A stretch of 64,000 nt of DNA from Betaproteobacteria bacterium (GCA_016704895.1 JADIZG010000011.1:1-64000); one strand, 5' to 3'; counted from the stretch's first letter, positions 20,165 to 29,328 are shown. A program made the numbers and translations. The notes: generated by a model from the sequence alone, not told the origin.

Positions 20165-20983
20165 TCAGGGATAGAAAAGGTACAGCCGGTATCCGGCCTG
20201 CGACGTCGCGCTGGCGTCGATGAAGAGCTTGATCGCCACCTCGCCGTTGGCAGGGAGACCGCGACCGATGTCGGCGGTACCGCCGGCGAAATCGGCAGGG
20301 GCGAACGCCCGGCGCACGACGGGCTGGTCCTGCGCGTCGGTGAGCGTGAGCTCGAGGTGCGGAAACGCGATCGCGAAATTCGCGCGGTTGCGCACGGTGG
20401 CCGTGAGGATCAGGAGTCCCTTGTGCGCGGCATCCGCCTGCAGGTCGGACGCCTCGATCGAGAGCGCGGCCACGTCGCGCAGCGGGCGTATCGTGCAACC
20501 CGCCTGGGCGCACAAGCCGACCAGCGCGTTGCGCGAAGCAGGGAAATGGGCGGCGATCGAGTCGCGGAAGTGCCAGATCGCCTGGCCGACGAGCGCGAGC
20601 GCGAGCACGACGGCGCCCGCACCCGCCCACGTCGAGCGCATGCGCTGGCGCGGCTTGTCCCACGCGAAGCGGTTCTCCCAGTCCGCGTCCGCCGGAGGCT
20701 CGTCGGGCGCTTCGGCCGCGCCAACCGACGGCTGCTGCGGCGCGGGCTCGTCCGCAGGCCTGAGCGCGCGCGCGGGGCGCAGCGTGACGGTCGGCGGACC
20801 CTGTTCCTGGTCGAAGTCCTGTGCGCCGGGCTGCGGCGCGAGCGACACGAGTGCGGCCGTGCCGTCGAACACGGTGCGGCAATGCCCGCATCGCACCTGC
20901 CCGCCCTTGAGCGCGAGCTGTTGCGACGTCACGCGGAAGATCGTCTTGCAGCCGGGACAGCGCGTGTATTGTTCTTCGGCCAT
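20165..20983 (-). CDS. Zinc-ribbon and DUF3426 domain membrane protein
   Basis: 272 aa. The N-terminal MJ0042-type zinc ribbon has two CxxC pairs (RCPGCKTIFRV and RCGHCRTVFDG). An acidic Pro/Ala linker follows, then one transmembrane helix (AGAVVLALALVGQAIWHF, about residues 140-157) and a C-terminal DUF3426 domain (LLILTATVRNRANFAIAFP; GEVAIKLFIDASATSQAGYR). The family almost always lies directly after prmA in betaproteobacteria; the function is unknown. Here a 173-bp G/C-rich repeat separates it from prmA. Confidence 0.88.
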   Translation of the reverse strand: MAEEQYTRCPGCKTIFRVTSQQLALKGGQVRCGHCRTVFDGTAALVSLAPQPGAQDFDQEQGPPTVTLRPARALRPADEPAPQQPSVGAAEAPDEPPADADWENRFAWDKPRQRMRSTWAGAGAVVLALALVGQAIWHFRDSIAAHFPASRNALVGLCAQAGCTIRPLRDVAALSIEASDLQADAAHKGLLILTATVRNRANFAIAFPHLELTLTDAQDQPVVRRAFAPADFAGGTADIGRGLPANGEVAIKLFIDASATSQAGYRLYLFYP

Positions 20984-21156
20984 CAGTGTGATCCCCCGCA
21001 GGCGGCAGGCGGGCTTGGGGCGGCCCGGCGCCCGCCTGTGTTCGGTGATCCCCCCGCAGCGCGCCCAGGCGCGCCTCCCCCCAGGGGCAAGGCGGGCTGG
21101 GCCCGGCGCGGCGCCAGGGGGGGCAAGGCGGGCTCGGGACGGCCCTGCGCCCGCGT
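20984..21156. repeat. G/C-rich intergenic repeat, about three related units
   Basis: Three related segments built on GGCAAGGCGGGCT are recognisable (starting near 21010, 21085 and 21125), mixed with GATCCCCCCGCAG and C/G runs. The composition and the GATCCCCCCG/ATCCCCCCG core are shared with the element at 57625. It separates prmA from the DUF3426 gene. Resembles a dispersed intergenic repeat rather than a coding sequence. Confidence 0.6.
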
Positions 21157-22053
21157 TCATCCGATGGCGTGGCGCGTGCCGGCAAGCAGGACCCAGCCGT
21201 CCAAGCGTCGCCAGACGGCGAGTGTAAACCAACGCGCGTACGCAGCCGCCACCTCGTCGGCCTGCGCCTCGAGGATGCCGGAGAGCGCGATGCGCCCGCC
21301 CCGCTTCGTGCGCGCCGCGAGCGCGGGCGCGAGCAGGATCAGCGGATTGGCGAGGATGTTGGCGACGACGATGTCGCGCTCGCCGGGATCGAGCCGGTCC
21401 GGCATGACGAAGGCGGCCTCGACGCCGTTCGCACGCGCGTTCGCGGCACTCGCTGCGAGCGCCTGCGCGTCGACGTCGGTGCCCGCGACGGCTCGCGCGC
21501 CGAGCTTCGCCGCCGCGATCGCCAGGATGCCCGAGCCGCAACCGTAGTCGAGGACGGTCTCGCCGCCGGCGATCGCGCCGCGCAGCCATTCGAGGCACAG
21601 GCGCGTCGTCGGATGCGATCCGGTTCCGAACGCGAGTCCGGGATCGAGCTCGAGCGCGATCGCGCCGGGCTCGGGCAGGTCGCACCACGACGGCACGATC
21701 CAGAAGCCCTCGCCGATCGCGATCGGGCCGAACTGCGCTTGCGTCGCGCGAACCCAGTCCTGGTCGGCGACCTCGCGCGTCTCGTGCGAGGGCATCGGCG
21801 CACCGATCGCCTGCGCCGTGTCCGCGAGCACCCGGCCGGCGTCGGTGCCTTCGGCGAACAGCGCGTCGATGCGCGAGACCCGCCAGAGCCCGGGGCCCGG
21901 AACGCCAGGCTCGCCGTAGAGCGGGGACTCGTCGGGCGTGCCGGCCGCGGGGTCCGACACGTCGACCGCCAGCGCGCCGGCGTCGAGCAGCGCGTCGGAC
22001 CAGCGCTCGGCGCCGGCCGCGTCGGTGTCGAAGCGCAGGGACAGGTACGCCAT
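21157..22053 (-). CDS. prmA: Ribosomal protein L11 methyltransferase PrmA
   Basis: 298 aa SAM-dependent methyltransferase that trimethylates L11. N-terminal substrate-recognition domain (to about residue 95), then the Rossmann domain with LELDPGLAFGTGSHPTTRL, motif I VLDYGCGSGILAIAAAKLGA, acidic TDVD and the catalytic NILANPL motif. Third in accB-accC-prmA, an order shared by most proteobacteria; 92 bases separate it from accC. Confidence 0.96.
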   Translation of the reverse strand: MAYLSLRFDTDAAGAERWSDALLDAGALAVDVSDPAAGTPDESPLYGEPGVPGPGLWRVSRIDALFAEGTDAGRVLADTAQAIGAPMPSHETREVADQDWVRATQAQFGPIAIGEGFWIVPSWCDLPEPGAIALELDPGLAFGTGSHPTTRLCLEWLRGAIAGGETVLDYGCGSGILAIAAAKLGARAVAGTDVDAQALAASAANARANGVEAAFVMPDRLDPGERDIVVANILANPLILLAPALAARTKRGGRIALSGILEAQADEVAAAYARWFTLAVWRRLDGWVLLAGTRHAIG

Positions 22054-22145
22054 GCGGGACGGCGAAATCGCGGCGGACGGCAGGCGGTCACGAGTGGCGA
22101 GGCATGAAGGGCGCGCGCCCCTCCCTCATGCGTCGTCCGCGCGCC

Positions 22146-23526
22146 TCAGCCCGCCGCCTTCTTCTTCGCGAGCCGCTCCTCCAGGTAATGGATCGACGTG
22201 CCGCCGCGCACGAAGCTCTCGTCGATCAGCAGGTCCAGGTGCAGCGGGATGTTGGTCCGGATGCCCTCGACCACCATCTCGGAGAGCGCGATGCGCATGC
22301 GCGCGATCGCCTGGTTGCGGGTGTCGCCGTACGCGATCACCTTGCCGACCATCGAGTCGTAGTACGGCGGCACGACGTAGTTCTGGTAGACGTGCGAGTC
22401 GACGCGGATGCCGGGGCCGCCGGGCGCGTGGTACGAGGTGATGCGTCCCGGCGAGGGCACGAACGTGTACGGGTCCTCGGCGTTGATCCGGCATTCGATC
22501 GCGTGACCCTTGCGCACGATGTCGCGCTGGCGGAACGCGAGCTTCTGCCCCGCGGCGATGCGGATCTGCTGCTGCACGATGTCGATGCCGGTCGTCGCCT
22601 CGGTCACCGGGTGCTCCACCTGCACCCGCGTGTTCATCTCGATGAAGTAGAACTCGTCGTCCTGGTAGAGGAACTCGAACGTGCCGGCTCCGCGGTAGCC
22701 GATCTTCCTGCACGCCTCGGCGCAGCGGTCGCCGATGCGCGTGAGGAGCCGCGGAGGGATGCCCGGCGCGGGCGCCTCCTCGATGATCTTCTGGTGGCGC
22801 CGCTGCATCGAGCAGTCGCGCTCGCCCAGCCACACCGCGTTCTTGTGCTCGTCCGCGAGCACCTGGATCTCGATGTGGCGCGGCGTCGTCAGGAACTTCT
22901 CCATGTAGACGGTCGGGTTGCCGAACGCCGCCTGCGCCTCGCCTCGCGTGAGCGTCACCGCGGACAGCAGCGCCGCCTCGGTGTGCACGACGCGCATGCC
23001 GCGTCCGCCGCCGCCGCCCGCCGCCTTGATGATCACCGGGTAGCCGACCGCGCGCGCGATCCTGACGACCTCCTTCGGGTCCTCGGGCAGCGCACCCTCG
23101 GAGCCGGGAACGCAGGGGACGCCGGCCTTGGTCATCGCGACCTTCGCGCTGACCTTGTCGCCCATCAGCCGGATCGTGTCCGGGCGCGGGCCGATGAACA
23201 CGAAGCCCGAGCGCTCGACCTTCTCGGCGAAGTCGGCGTTCTCCGAGAGGAATCCGTAGCCGGGATGGATCGCCTGCGAGTCGGTCACTTCCGACGCGGA
23301 GATGATGGCGGGGATGTTGAGGTAGCTGTGCGACGAAGGCGGCGGCCCGATGCACACCGACTCGTCGGCGAGGCGCACGTACTTGGCGTCGCGGTCCGCC
23401 TCCGGAATGGACGACGACCGTCTTGATGCCCATCTCGCGGCAGGCGCGCTGCACGCGCATGGCGATCTCGCCGCGATTGGCGATCAGTACCTTGTCGAAG
23501 AGCTTGTCCTGCTTTGAGGTGACCAA
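22146..23526 (-). CDS. accC: Acetyl-CoA carboxylase, biotin carboxylase subunit (one-base insertion)
   Basis: Catalyses ATP-dependent carboxylation of biotin on AccB in fatty-acid synthesis. ATP-grasp motifs are clear: KAAGGGGGRGMRVV, EIQVLADEHKNAVWLGERDC, and the active-site FYFIEMNTRVQVEHPVTE. The N-terminus (FDKVLIANRGEIAMRVQRAC ... IKTVVVHS) is in a different frame; dropping one G near 23410 restores SEADRDAKYVRLADESVCIG. AccC is essential, so a sequencing insertion is likely. The start is uncertain: I use a TTG at 23526, giving a short extension before the usual FDKVLIANRGE start. Confidence 0.93.
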
Positions 23527-23642
23527 GGTGGGGGGCGGGGCTCGGGTCTGGGAAGTCGGGGACAGGAGGCGCAGCCGCCGCGACGGTCCCGCCGGCGCCG
23601 GAGGAGTCGCGTCCCGGCCGTCCCGACGGTCGTCCGCGCGAC

Positions 23643-24115
<473 letters not shown>

Positions 24116-24122
24116 GGCGATC

Positions 24123-24254
24123 TCACCCGGCGATGTCGATCGCGCCGGTCGCGGCCGGGGCGTGGGGCGATCCCTGCGAAGCCGGGACCGCGAGGCGAGC
24201 CGCCGATGTCGGGGCCGCGTCGAAGCAGTTGCAGTTGCGCGAGCCGGCAGCCAT
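24123..24254 (-). CDS. Possible 43-aa ORF upstream of accB
   Basis: Starts MAAGSRNCNCFDAAP and ends 7 bases before the accB ATG, so it could be translationally coupled. It has a CxC motif and an Ala/Pro-rich tail and resembles nothing I know. There is no strong ribosome-binding site. It fills part of the 374-bp gap between tlpA and accB where aroQ stands in related genomes; the rest shows only TAAAAT (minus strand, about 24456-24461) as a possible acc promoter -10. Confidence 0.25.
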   Translation of the reverse strand: MAAGSRNCNCFDAAPTSAARLAVPASQGSPHAPAATGAIDIAG

Positions 24255-24489
24255 GGTGTGCCCGCCTTGCGATGAAGGAAAGCTGGGGAGTTTGCCGCAG
24301 TTGCCGGCAAGTTGTCCAGTCTTGACGGCAGGATCGATAGTCGATCGCTCCGGTAGCGCCTGTTCGCCAGGACGGACGCCCACGCCCGCTTTCCTGGACC
24401 CCTGCCCGTTTCACCTGTACCGGATCGATCGCCGACACCTCGAATGCGACGTCGCGATTTTACTGGAATTGCAAGACGTAATCGACCAA

Positions 24490-25020
24490 TCAGATCAGTT
24501 GCCGCACGATAGCGGATAGTTGCTCCTCTTTGAGAGGGCCGAGCTGCGTATGCGCGACCCGCCCCGATCGATCGACGATCACCGTGAACGGCAGGGCCAT
24601 CAGCGAGTTCCCGAGCGACTTCGAGAGCTCCATCGCCCCATATCCGCCGATCAGGGCCGGGTAGTTGAGTCCGATCTCGCCGGCGAATTGCCGGACTTTG
24701 TCGGCCTGATCCACGGCGATGCCGACGAATTGCAGACCATTGGGCCCACGTTCGCGCTGCAGGCGGACGAACATCGGCATCTCCTCCCGGCACGGCGCGC
24801 ACCAGGTCGCCCAGAAGTTGACGACCAGGACCTTGCCAGACCATTGGGCGAGCGGCTGGTCCTTGCCGTCCGCGTCGGGCAACGCGACCCCGATGAGCGC
24901 CGCGGCGCTCTGACCGGTAGCCGAGGGTGCGAACAGCATCGTCCGGGCGACCCACGCGCCAGCGGCCAGCGCGACCACCGCGGCCGCGACCATGAGCCAG
25001 CGAGACTGGTTGATCGTCAT
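24490..25020 (-). CDS. TlpA/ResA-like membrane-anchored thioredoxin
   Basis: 176 aa. An N-terminal uncleaved signal anchor (WLMVAAAVVALAAGAWVA) and a periplasmic AhpC/TSA-type thioredoxin fold with active site WCAPC (VVNFWATWCAPCREEMPMF) and the cis-Pro loop MALPFTVIVD. It probably reduces periplasmic disulfides, perhaps in cytochrome c maturation. It follows the DsbD N-terminal domain gene by 43 bases, suggesting a joint periplasmic thiol pathway. Confidence 0.9.
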   Translation of the reverse strand: MTINQSRWLMVAAAVVALAAGAWVARTMLFAPSATGQSAAALIGVALPDADGKDQPLAQWSGKVLVVNFWATWCAPCREEMPMFVRLQRERGPNGLQFVGIAVDQADKVRQFAGEIGLNYPALIGGYGAMELSKSLGNSLMALPFTVIVDRSGRVAHTQLGPLKEEQLSAIVRQLI

Positions 25021-25063
25021 GGGACAAGGGCCCTGGCGAGAGTGAGCGCCCGCTTTACCGGGG

Positions 25064-25597
25064 TCAGTTGAAGTACGACTTCTTCGGCGGCGACGCGTCC
25101 ACCGGGGCAGATGGCGCCGCGCCGGCGCGGGGCAGCGGAAGCGTGAGCCGCTGCTGCTGCGGCGGATAGCAGACGCCCGCGTCCGCGCATCCCTGCGAAT
25201 CGACCTCGAGGGAGACGCTGCCGCCCGGCTGCCCGGCGGCGAGCGGCAGCCGGATGACGACCGGCCCCCGGTAGGTCGCGACCCTCCCGAAGAACTCGTC
25301 CTCGATCACCTTGCCCGGCGGCAGGACCGGCACCCCGGCGCCGGCGGTCGCCGGCTCGACGGCGAACTTGAGCTTGTCGCGGTAGAGATAGTAGCCGTCG
25401 GCGACGTCGAACCGGATCTCGAGCGTCGTCGCGTCGAGTGCGCGGGCGGACAGCCGGAACGCCTGCTCCGCCGGCAGCAGCTTCGGCCCGGCGGCCGCGG
25501 CGGCCCCGGCGAGCGCGAGCGCGGTCAGCAGCGCCCCGATCCCGGCGAACCGGCGCGCGATCGCCGCCGGCCGGTCAGCCGGGGAGCGTCCGGGCAA
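25064..25597 (-). CDS. Stand-alone DsbD N-terminal (nDsbD) domain protein
   Basis: About 177 aa. Signal peptide (FAGIGALLTALALAGAAAAAG), then the immunoglobulin-like nDsbD fold (AFRLSARALDATTLEIRFDV, YYLYRDKLKF) with the redox Cys pair in SQGCADAGVCYPP. Full-length DsbD continues into eight membrane helices and a thioredoxin domain; both are missing here, and the gene ends cleanly at KKSYFN. I chose the TTG start at 25597 because the ATG at 25645 would give an overlong N-region and a 70-bp overlap with cutA. Truncated DsbD or a dedicated partner of TlpA. Confidence 0.78.
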   Translation of the reverse strand: MPGRSPADRPAAIARRFAGIGALLTALALAGAAAAAGPKLLPAEQAFRLSARALDATTLEIRFDVADGYYLYRDKLKFAVEPATAGAGVPVLPPGKVIEDEFFGRVATYRGPVVIRLPLAAGQPGGSVSLEVDSQGCADAGVCYPPQQQRLTLPLPRAGAAPSAPVDASPPKKSYFN

Positions 25598-25901
25598 CGA
25601 TCCAGTCGAGGTACTCGGGCAGCGCATCGATAATGGGGACCGCAACGATCTCCGGAAGTTCGTACGGGTGGCGCTCGCGAATCGCCCGGGCGAGGCCGGG
25701 CCACGCGTCGGCGCGCGTCTTGATCGACAGCGGAATCTCGGTGGCCGTTTCGAGACGCCCGCGCCAGTGATAGAGTGACTCCACGGGTGCGCCGATCTGC
25801 ACGCAGGCGGCGAGTCGCGCCTCGACGAGCTCGCGGGCCATGCGCCTCGCGGTGTCGGCGTCGGGCAGGCTCGTCAGGACCAGGATCGCCGCGGCCGCCA
25901 A
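25575..25901 (-). CDS. cutA: Divalent-cation tolerance protein CutA
   Basis: 108 aa, the family length. A trimeric PII-like fold; the physiological role is debated (metal tolerance). Motifs: VLTSLPDADTARRMARELVE, RLAACVQIGAPVESLYHW and KTRADAWPGLARAIRERHPY with YELPEIVAVPI. The TTG start at 25901 has GGAGG 4 bases upstream; no ATG gives the right N-terminus. It overlaps the start of the nDsbD gene and lies only 9 bases from the divergent fxsA start. Confidence 0.9.
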   Translation of the reverse strand: MAAAAILVLTSLPDADTARRMARELVEARLAACVQIGAPVESLYHWRGRLETATEIPLSIKTRADAWPGLARAIRERHPYELPEIVAVPIIDALPEYLDWIVARTLPG

Positions 25902-25910
25902 GGAGCCTCC

Positions 25911-26303
25911 ATGCGTTTCTTCGCCGCAGCGATTGTACTGGCTTTCCCGGTCCTCGACCTTCTCGCGACCGCGCGCTTCGCGCGCTGGAGCGGCGTCCCG
26001 GCGTGGGCGTGGCTCGCGGGCGGGCTCGTCGCGGGCATCGCGCTCCTTCGAAGCGAAGGACTCGCGTTCCGGTCGCGCACCGTCGCCGCGATGCACGGCG
26101 ACGTGTCGATCCTGCGCGGGCTCCTCGACAGCGGACGAAAGGTGCTCGCGGCGTTCCTCTTCATCCTGCCGGGCGTCGTGAGCGACCTGTTCGGCCTCGG
26201 CCTGCTGATGCTGCCGATCAACGTCGGGCGCGGACTCCGCGCCGAGACGGCGTCGGCGCTGCGCGGCGGCCCGCTCGACGGCGACTGGCGGCGGATCGAG
26301 TAA
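25911..26303 (+). CDS. fxsA: FxsA family membrane protein
   Basis: 130 aa inner-membrane protein with helices at FFAAAIVLAFPVLDLLA, AWAWLAGGLVAGIALL and LAAFLFILPGVVSDLFGLG, the last being the family signature. The family is named for suppression of F exclusion of phage T7; the normal role is unknown. AAGGAG lies 5 bases before the ATG and overlaps the first codon of cutA on the other strand. Confidence 0.88.
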   Translation: MRFFAAAIVLAFPVLDLLATARFARWSGVPAWAWLAGGLVAGIALLRSEGLAFRSRTVAAMHGDVSILRGLLDSGRKVLAAFLFILPGVVSDLFGLGLLMLPINVGRGLRAETASALRGGPLDGDWRRIE

Positions 26304-26348
26304 TCGTCCGCCGCGGCAGCTCACGCTCCGCCGGCGGCGGCGCCGACC

Positions 26349-27167
26349 CTATTTCATGCGGTCGAGGATCGTCGGGTGCGCCTTCCCGGCGCGCAGGTTC
26401 GCCCACAGCATCATCGCGGCGCCCGCCGCGATCATCGGCAGCGACAGCCACTGCCCCATCGTGAACCCGAGCGCGAGTATCCCCAGGAACGCGTCGGGCT
26501 CGCGGGCGAACTCGGCGACGAACCGCATCACGCCGTAGCCCAGCAGGAACGCGCCCGAGACCGCGCCCATCGGGCGCGCGCGGCTCGCGTAGATCCAGAG
26601 GATCGCGAACAGCAGCACGCCCTCGAGCGCGAACTGGTAGAGCTGCGACGGGTGCCGGGCGAGCGCGTCGACCTGCGGGAACACCATGCCCCACGACGTT
26701 CCGGTCGGCCGCCCCCACAGCTCGCCGTTGATGAAGTTGCCGAGCCGCCCCGCGGCGAGGCCGAGCGGCACGAGCGGCGCGACGAAGTCGGTGACGTCGA
26801 GCCAGCGCCTGCCGCGCCCACGCGCGTAGAACCACAGCGCGACCAGCACGCCGAGCATGCCGCCGTGGAAGCTCATCCCGCCCTGCCACACGGCGAAGAT
26901 CTCGAGCGGATGCTCGAGGTAGTAGAGCGGCTTGTAGAACACGACGTAGCCCAGCCGCCCGCCGAGGATCACGCCGAACACGCCGTAGAACAGCATGTCG
27001 TCGACGTCGTGAGCGCGCCATCCGGTCATCATGTTGCGGCGCGCGCGCACCCGCCCCAGCACGACGAACAGCACGAACGCGGCGACGTACATGAGCCCGT
27101 ACCAGCGGACCGCCAGCGGGCCCAGCTGGATCGCGATCGGGTCGAATTGGGGGTGGACGAGCGTCAT
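26349..27167 (-). CDS. lgt: Prolipoprotein diacylglyceryl transferase
   Basis: 272 aa, seven predicted membrane helices. Transfers diacylglycerol from phosphatidylglycerol to the lipobox Cys, the first step of lipoprotein maturation. Motifs: VRWYGLMYVAAF, the signature GRLGNFINGELWGRPT, HPSQLYQFALEG, and essential residues in GGRLGYVVFY and MSFHGGMLG. Convergent with fxsA; upstream DNA to 27325 is a repeat element. Confidence 0.95.
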   Translation of the reverse strand: MTLVHPQFDPIAIQLGPLAVRWYGLMYVAAFVLFVVLGRVRARRNMMTGWRAHDVDDMLFYGVFGVILGGRLGYVVFYKPLYYLEHPLEIFAVWQGGMSFHGGMLGVLVALWFYARGRGRRWLDVTDFVAPLVPLGLAAGRLGNFINGELWGRPTGTSWGMVFPQVDALARHPSQLYQFALEGVLLFAILWIYASRARPMGAVSGAFLLGYGVMRFVAEFAREPDAFLGILALGFTMGQWLSLPMIAAGAAMMLWANLRAGKAHPTILDRMK

Positions 27168-27231
27168 CGCGAGGGTTCAGAACCGGTGAATGAATCCGGC
27201 GCCCTCGCCCCGGGACACCCCGGCCCGCAGG

Positions 27232-27329
27232 GTTGCCCGCGGCCGCGCGTTCTCGAAGCCCCGCCGTGTCGATGTCGACGCGCGGCTGCGGGCAACGCGG
27301 GGATGCAGGGTTCTTTCACAGGTTCTCAG
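27232..27329. repeat. Hairpin repeat unit with 40-bp core shared with the right edge
   Basis: Two parts. An imperfect stem pairs 27232-27249 (GTTGCCCGCGGCCGCGCG) with 27279-27296, 17 of 18 positions, around a 29-base loop. The bases 27290-27329 are exactly the reverse complement of 63938-63977. The unit fills the gap between lgt and the LysR gene and ends 3 bases into the regulator's 3' end. Origin unknown. Confidence 0.85.
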
Positions 27330-28207
27330 TCGAGGGTCGAGGCGGCGCGGGCCTCCGCGACGAACGCCCGCGTGAGCGGGGAGTCGTCGGCGGCGCGCCA
27401 CGCGAGCCCGATCTCGACGCGCGGCCCGCGCTCCGCCAGCGGGCGGTATACCACACCGTCGCGCCTCATGTGCTCGAGCGACGCGGGGACGAGCGACACG
27501 CCCATGCCGCCTGCGACGAGGCTCACGATCGTCTGCATCTGGATCGCCTCCTGCCCGATCCGGGGCGCGAACCCCGCCTTGCGGCAAAGCGCGACGATCG
27601 CATCGTGCAGCTCGGGGGCGACCTCGCGCGGGAACAGGATGAAGGGCTCGCGCGCGAGCGAGCGCAGCGACACCCGTGCGGGCCAGCGGCGCCTGGCCGG
27701 AAGCGCCGCGATCAGCGGCTCGCGGTGGAGCGGGGCGTAGGCGAGCGCCGGGTCGCGCGCGCCTGCGATCAGGAAGCCGACGTCGAGCTCGCCGGACGCC
27801 AGCGCGGCGGGCTGCACGTCGGAGGTCGCCTCGCGCAGCGCGAGGCGGACGCCCGGCCGGCGCGCCCGGAACGCCGGCACGATCCGGGGCAGCACGTTGT
27901 AGGCGGCCGTGCTGACGAATCCGATCGAGAGCATCCCCGCCGCGCCGGCCGCGTACTGGCGTGCGCCCTCGCGGAACGCCTCGGCGTCGCGCAGGAGCCG
28001 CCGCGCCTCGGGCAGCAGCGCGGCGCCAGCGCCGGTCAGGCGCACGCCGCGCGTGCCGCGGTCGAACAGCGTCGCGCCGAGTTCCGCCTCGAGCGCACGG
28101 ATCGCGCGCGACAGCGGCGGCTGGGCGATGTGGAGCGCGAGCGCGGCGCGCCCGAAGTTGAGCGCGTCGCCGACCGCGACGAAGTAGCGCAGGTGTCGAA
28201 GCTCCAT
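27326..28207 (-). CDS. LysR family transcriptional regulator
   Basis: 293 aa. N-terminal winged helix-turn-helix (MELRHLRYFVAVGDALNFGR AALALHIAQPPLSRAIRALE in sequence), then the LysR substrate-binding domain (GMLSIGFVSTAAYNVLPRIV; ELDVGFLIAGARDP). Such regulators commonly control the divergent neighbour and themselves; here that is the EamA exporter, with a 19-bp dyad between the two. Effector unknown. Confidence 0.9.
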   Translation of the reverse strand: MELRHLRYFVAVGDALNFGRAALALHIAQPPLSRAIRALEAELGATLFDRGTRGVRLTGAGAALLPEARRLLRDAEAFREGARQYAAGAAGMLSIGFVSTAAYNVLPRIVPAFRARRPGVRLALREATSDVQPAALASGELDVGFLIAGARDPALAYAPLHREPLIAALPARRRWPARVSLRSLAREPFILFPREVAPELHDAIVALCRKAGFAPRIGQEAIQMQTIVSLVAGGMGVSLVPASLEHMRRDGVVYRPLAERGPRVEIGLAWRAADDSPLTRAFVAEARAASTLD

Positions 28208-28231
28208 CGGGAACCGTGCCTTCCGCCTCCA

Positions 28232-28250
28232 TCATACCCATCCGGTATGA
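28232..28250. promoter_or_regulatory. LysR-type dyad between regulator and EamA gene
   Basis: TCATACC-N5-GGTATGA is a perfect 7+7 inverted repeat and contains the T-N11-A pattern of LysR operators (ATACC-N5-GGTAT). A related half, GGTATG, recurs at 28275-28280. The dyad lies 25 bases from the LysR ATG, the expected place for autoregulation and divergent control. Confidence 0.65.
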
Positions 28251-28353
28251 ATCAGTCCCGCATATGTATTGGACGGTATGGCCGGGTCCGCGCAGACTTC
28301 CGTGCCCCGCCCGCCCGATCCCCTGCCTGCCTGCCGACCGATCCGGTCCGACC

Positions 28354-29328
28354 GTGACCCGCGCCGCCCCCGCCTCCCGCAGCTCCGCCTATGGCGCGCT
28401 CGTGCTCACCGCCGCGCTGTGGGGCAGCAGCGCGGTCACGGCGCGCGGCCTGCTCGACACGATGTCGCCGGTCGCGCTCACGGCGCTGCGCTGGATCGTC
28501 GTGCTCGCGGCGCTCGCGCCGTTCGTCTGGCGCGAGCGGGCGGCGATCGCCCATGCGCTCGCGAGCGACACGCGGACGCTCGCGGTGTTCGCGCTCGTCG
28601 GCTTCGCGCCGCAGACGCTGCTGGTCTACGTCGCGCTCGAGGGCACGACCGCGATCAACCTCGCGCTGTTCAACTCGGCGATCCCGGTGCTGATCGTCGC
28701 GATCGCCGCGCTGCTGCATCACCGGCGCCCGCGGGCGCTCGAGGTGGCCGGTCTCGCGCTCTCGCTCTCCGGCGTCGTCGCGATCGTCGCGCGCGGCCGC
28801 TGGAGCACGCTCGCCTCGCTGTCGGTCAACCCGCACGACCTGCTCGTGCTCGTCGGGATGGGCGTCTGGGCGTACTACACGGTGAGGCTCGCCGACCGCG
28901 CGCCGGCGCTGTCGTTCCCGGCCTTCATGTTCGCGGCCGGCACGCTCGGCCTCGCGATGATCGCGCCGATGGCCGCATGGGAGGCGCTCGCGCGCGGCAT
29001 CGCGCTGCCGTCGGCGTCCGCGCTGGCCGGCGTCGCGTATCTCGCGCTGCTGCCGACGCTCGTCGCGATGCTGCTGTTCGCGCACGGCATCGCGCGCGTG
29101 GGTCCGGTGCAGGCGGGACTGTTCACGCACCTGGTCCCGGTGTTCGGCGCCGTGCTGGCGACGCTGCTGCTGGGCGAGCGGCTGCAGCCGTTCCACGCCG
29201 TCGGCTTCGCCCTCGTCGCGGGCGGCGCGGCCCTGGGCTGCCTGAAGCCGGAGCCCGCGCTGGCCGGCGCGAATATCGCCGTCTCGGCGAACGGCGCGCC
29301 CGCCCTGGAGCGGGATCGCCACCGCTGA
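28354..29328 (+). CDS. EamA/DMT family transporter
   Basis: 324 aa from the GTG at 28354, ten predicted helices in two EamA repeats (first AYGALVLTAALWGSSAVTAR, second from HDLLVLVGMGVWAYYTVRLA). The C-terminal LVPVFGAVLATLLLGERLQP is the typical end of the second repeat. Probably an inner-membrane metabolite exporter; substrate unknown. An ATG upstream at 28216 is in frame but would add 46 residues across the operator, so GTG is preferred. Confidence 0.85.
   Translation: MTRAAPASRSSAYGALVLTAALWGSSAVTARGLLDTMSPVALTALRWIVVLAALAPFVWRERAAIAHALASDTRTLAVFALVGFAPQTLLVYVALEGTTAINLALFNSAIPVLIVAIAALLHHRRPRALEVAGLALSLSGVVAIVARGRWSTLASLSVNPHDLLVLVGMGVWAYYTVRLADRAPALSFPAFMFAAGTLGLAMIAPMAAWEALARGIALPSASALAGVAYLALLPTLVAMLLFAHGIARVGPVQAGLFTHLVPVFGAVLATLLLGERLQPFHAVGFALVAGGAALGCLKPEPALAGANIAVSANGAPALERDRHR

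Noticed and set aside
19929..20174. Plus-strand ORF in the glnA upstream gap
   Set aside because: Overlaps the predicted NtrC site, has Arg/Ser-rich composition and no ribosome-binding site.
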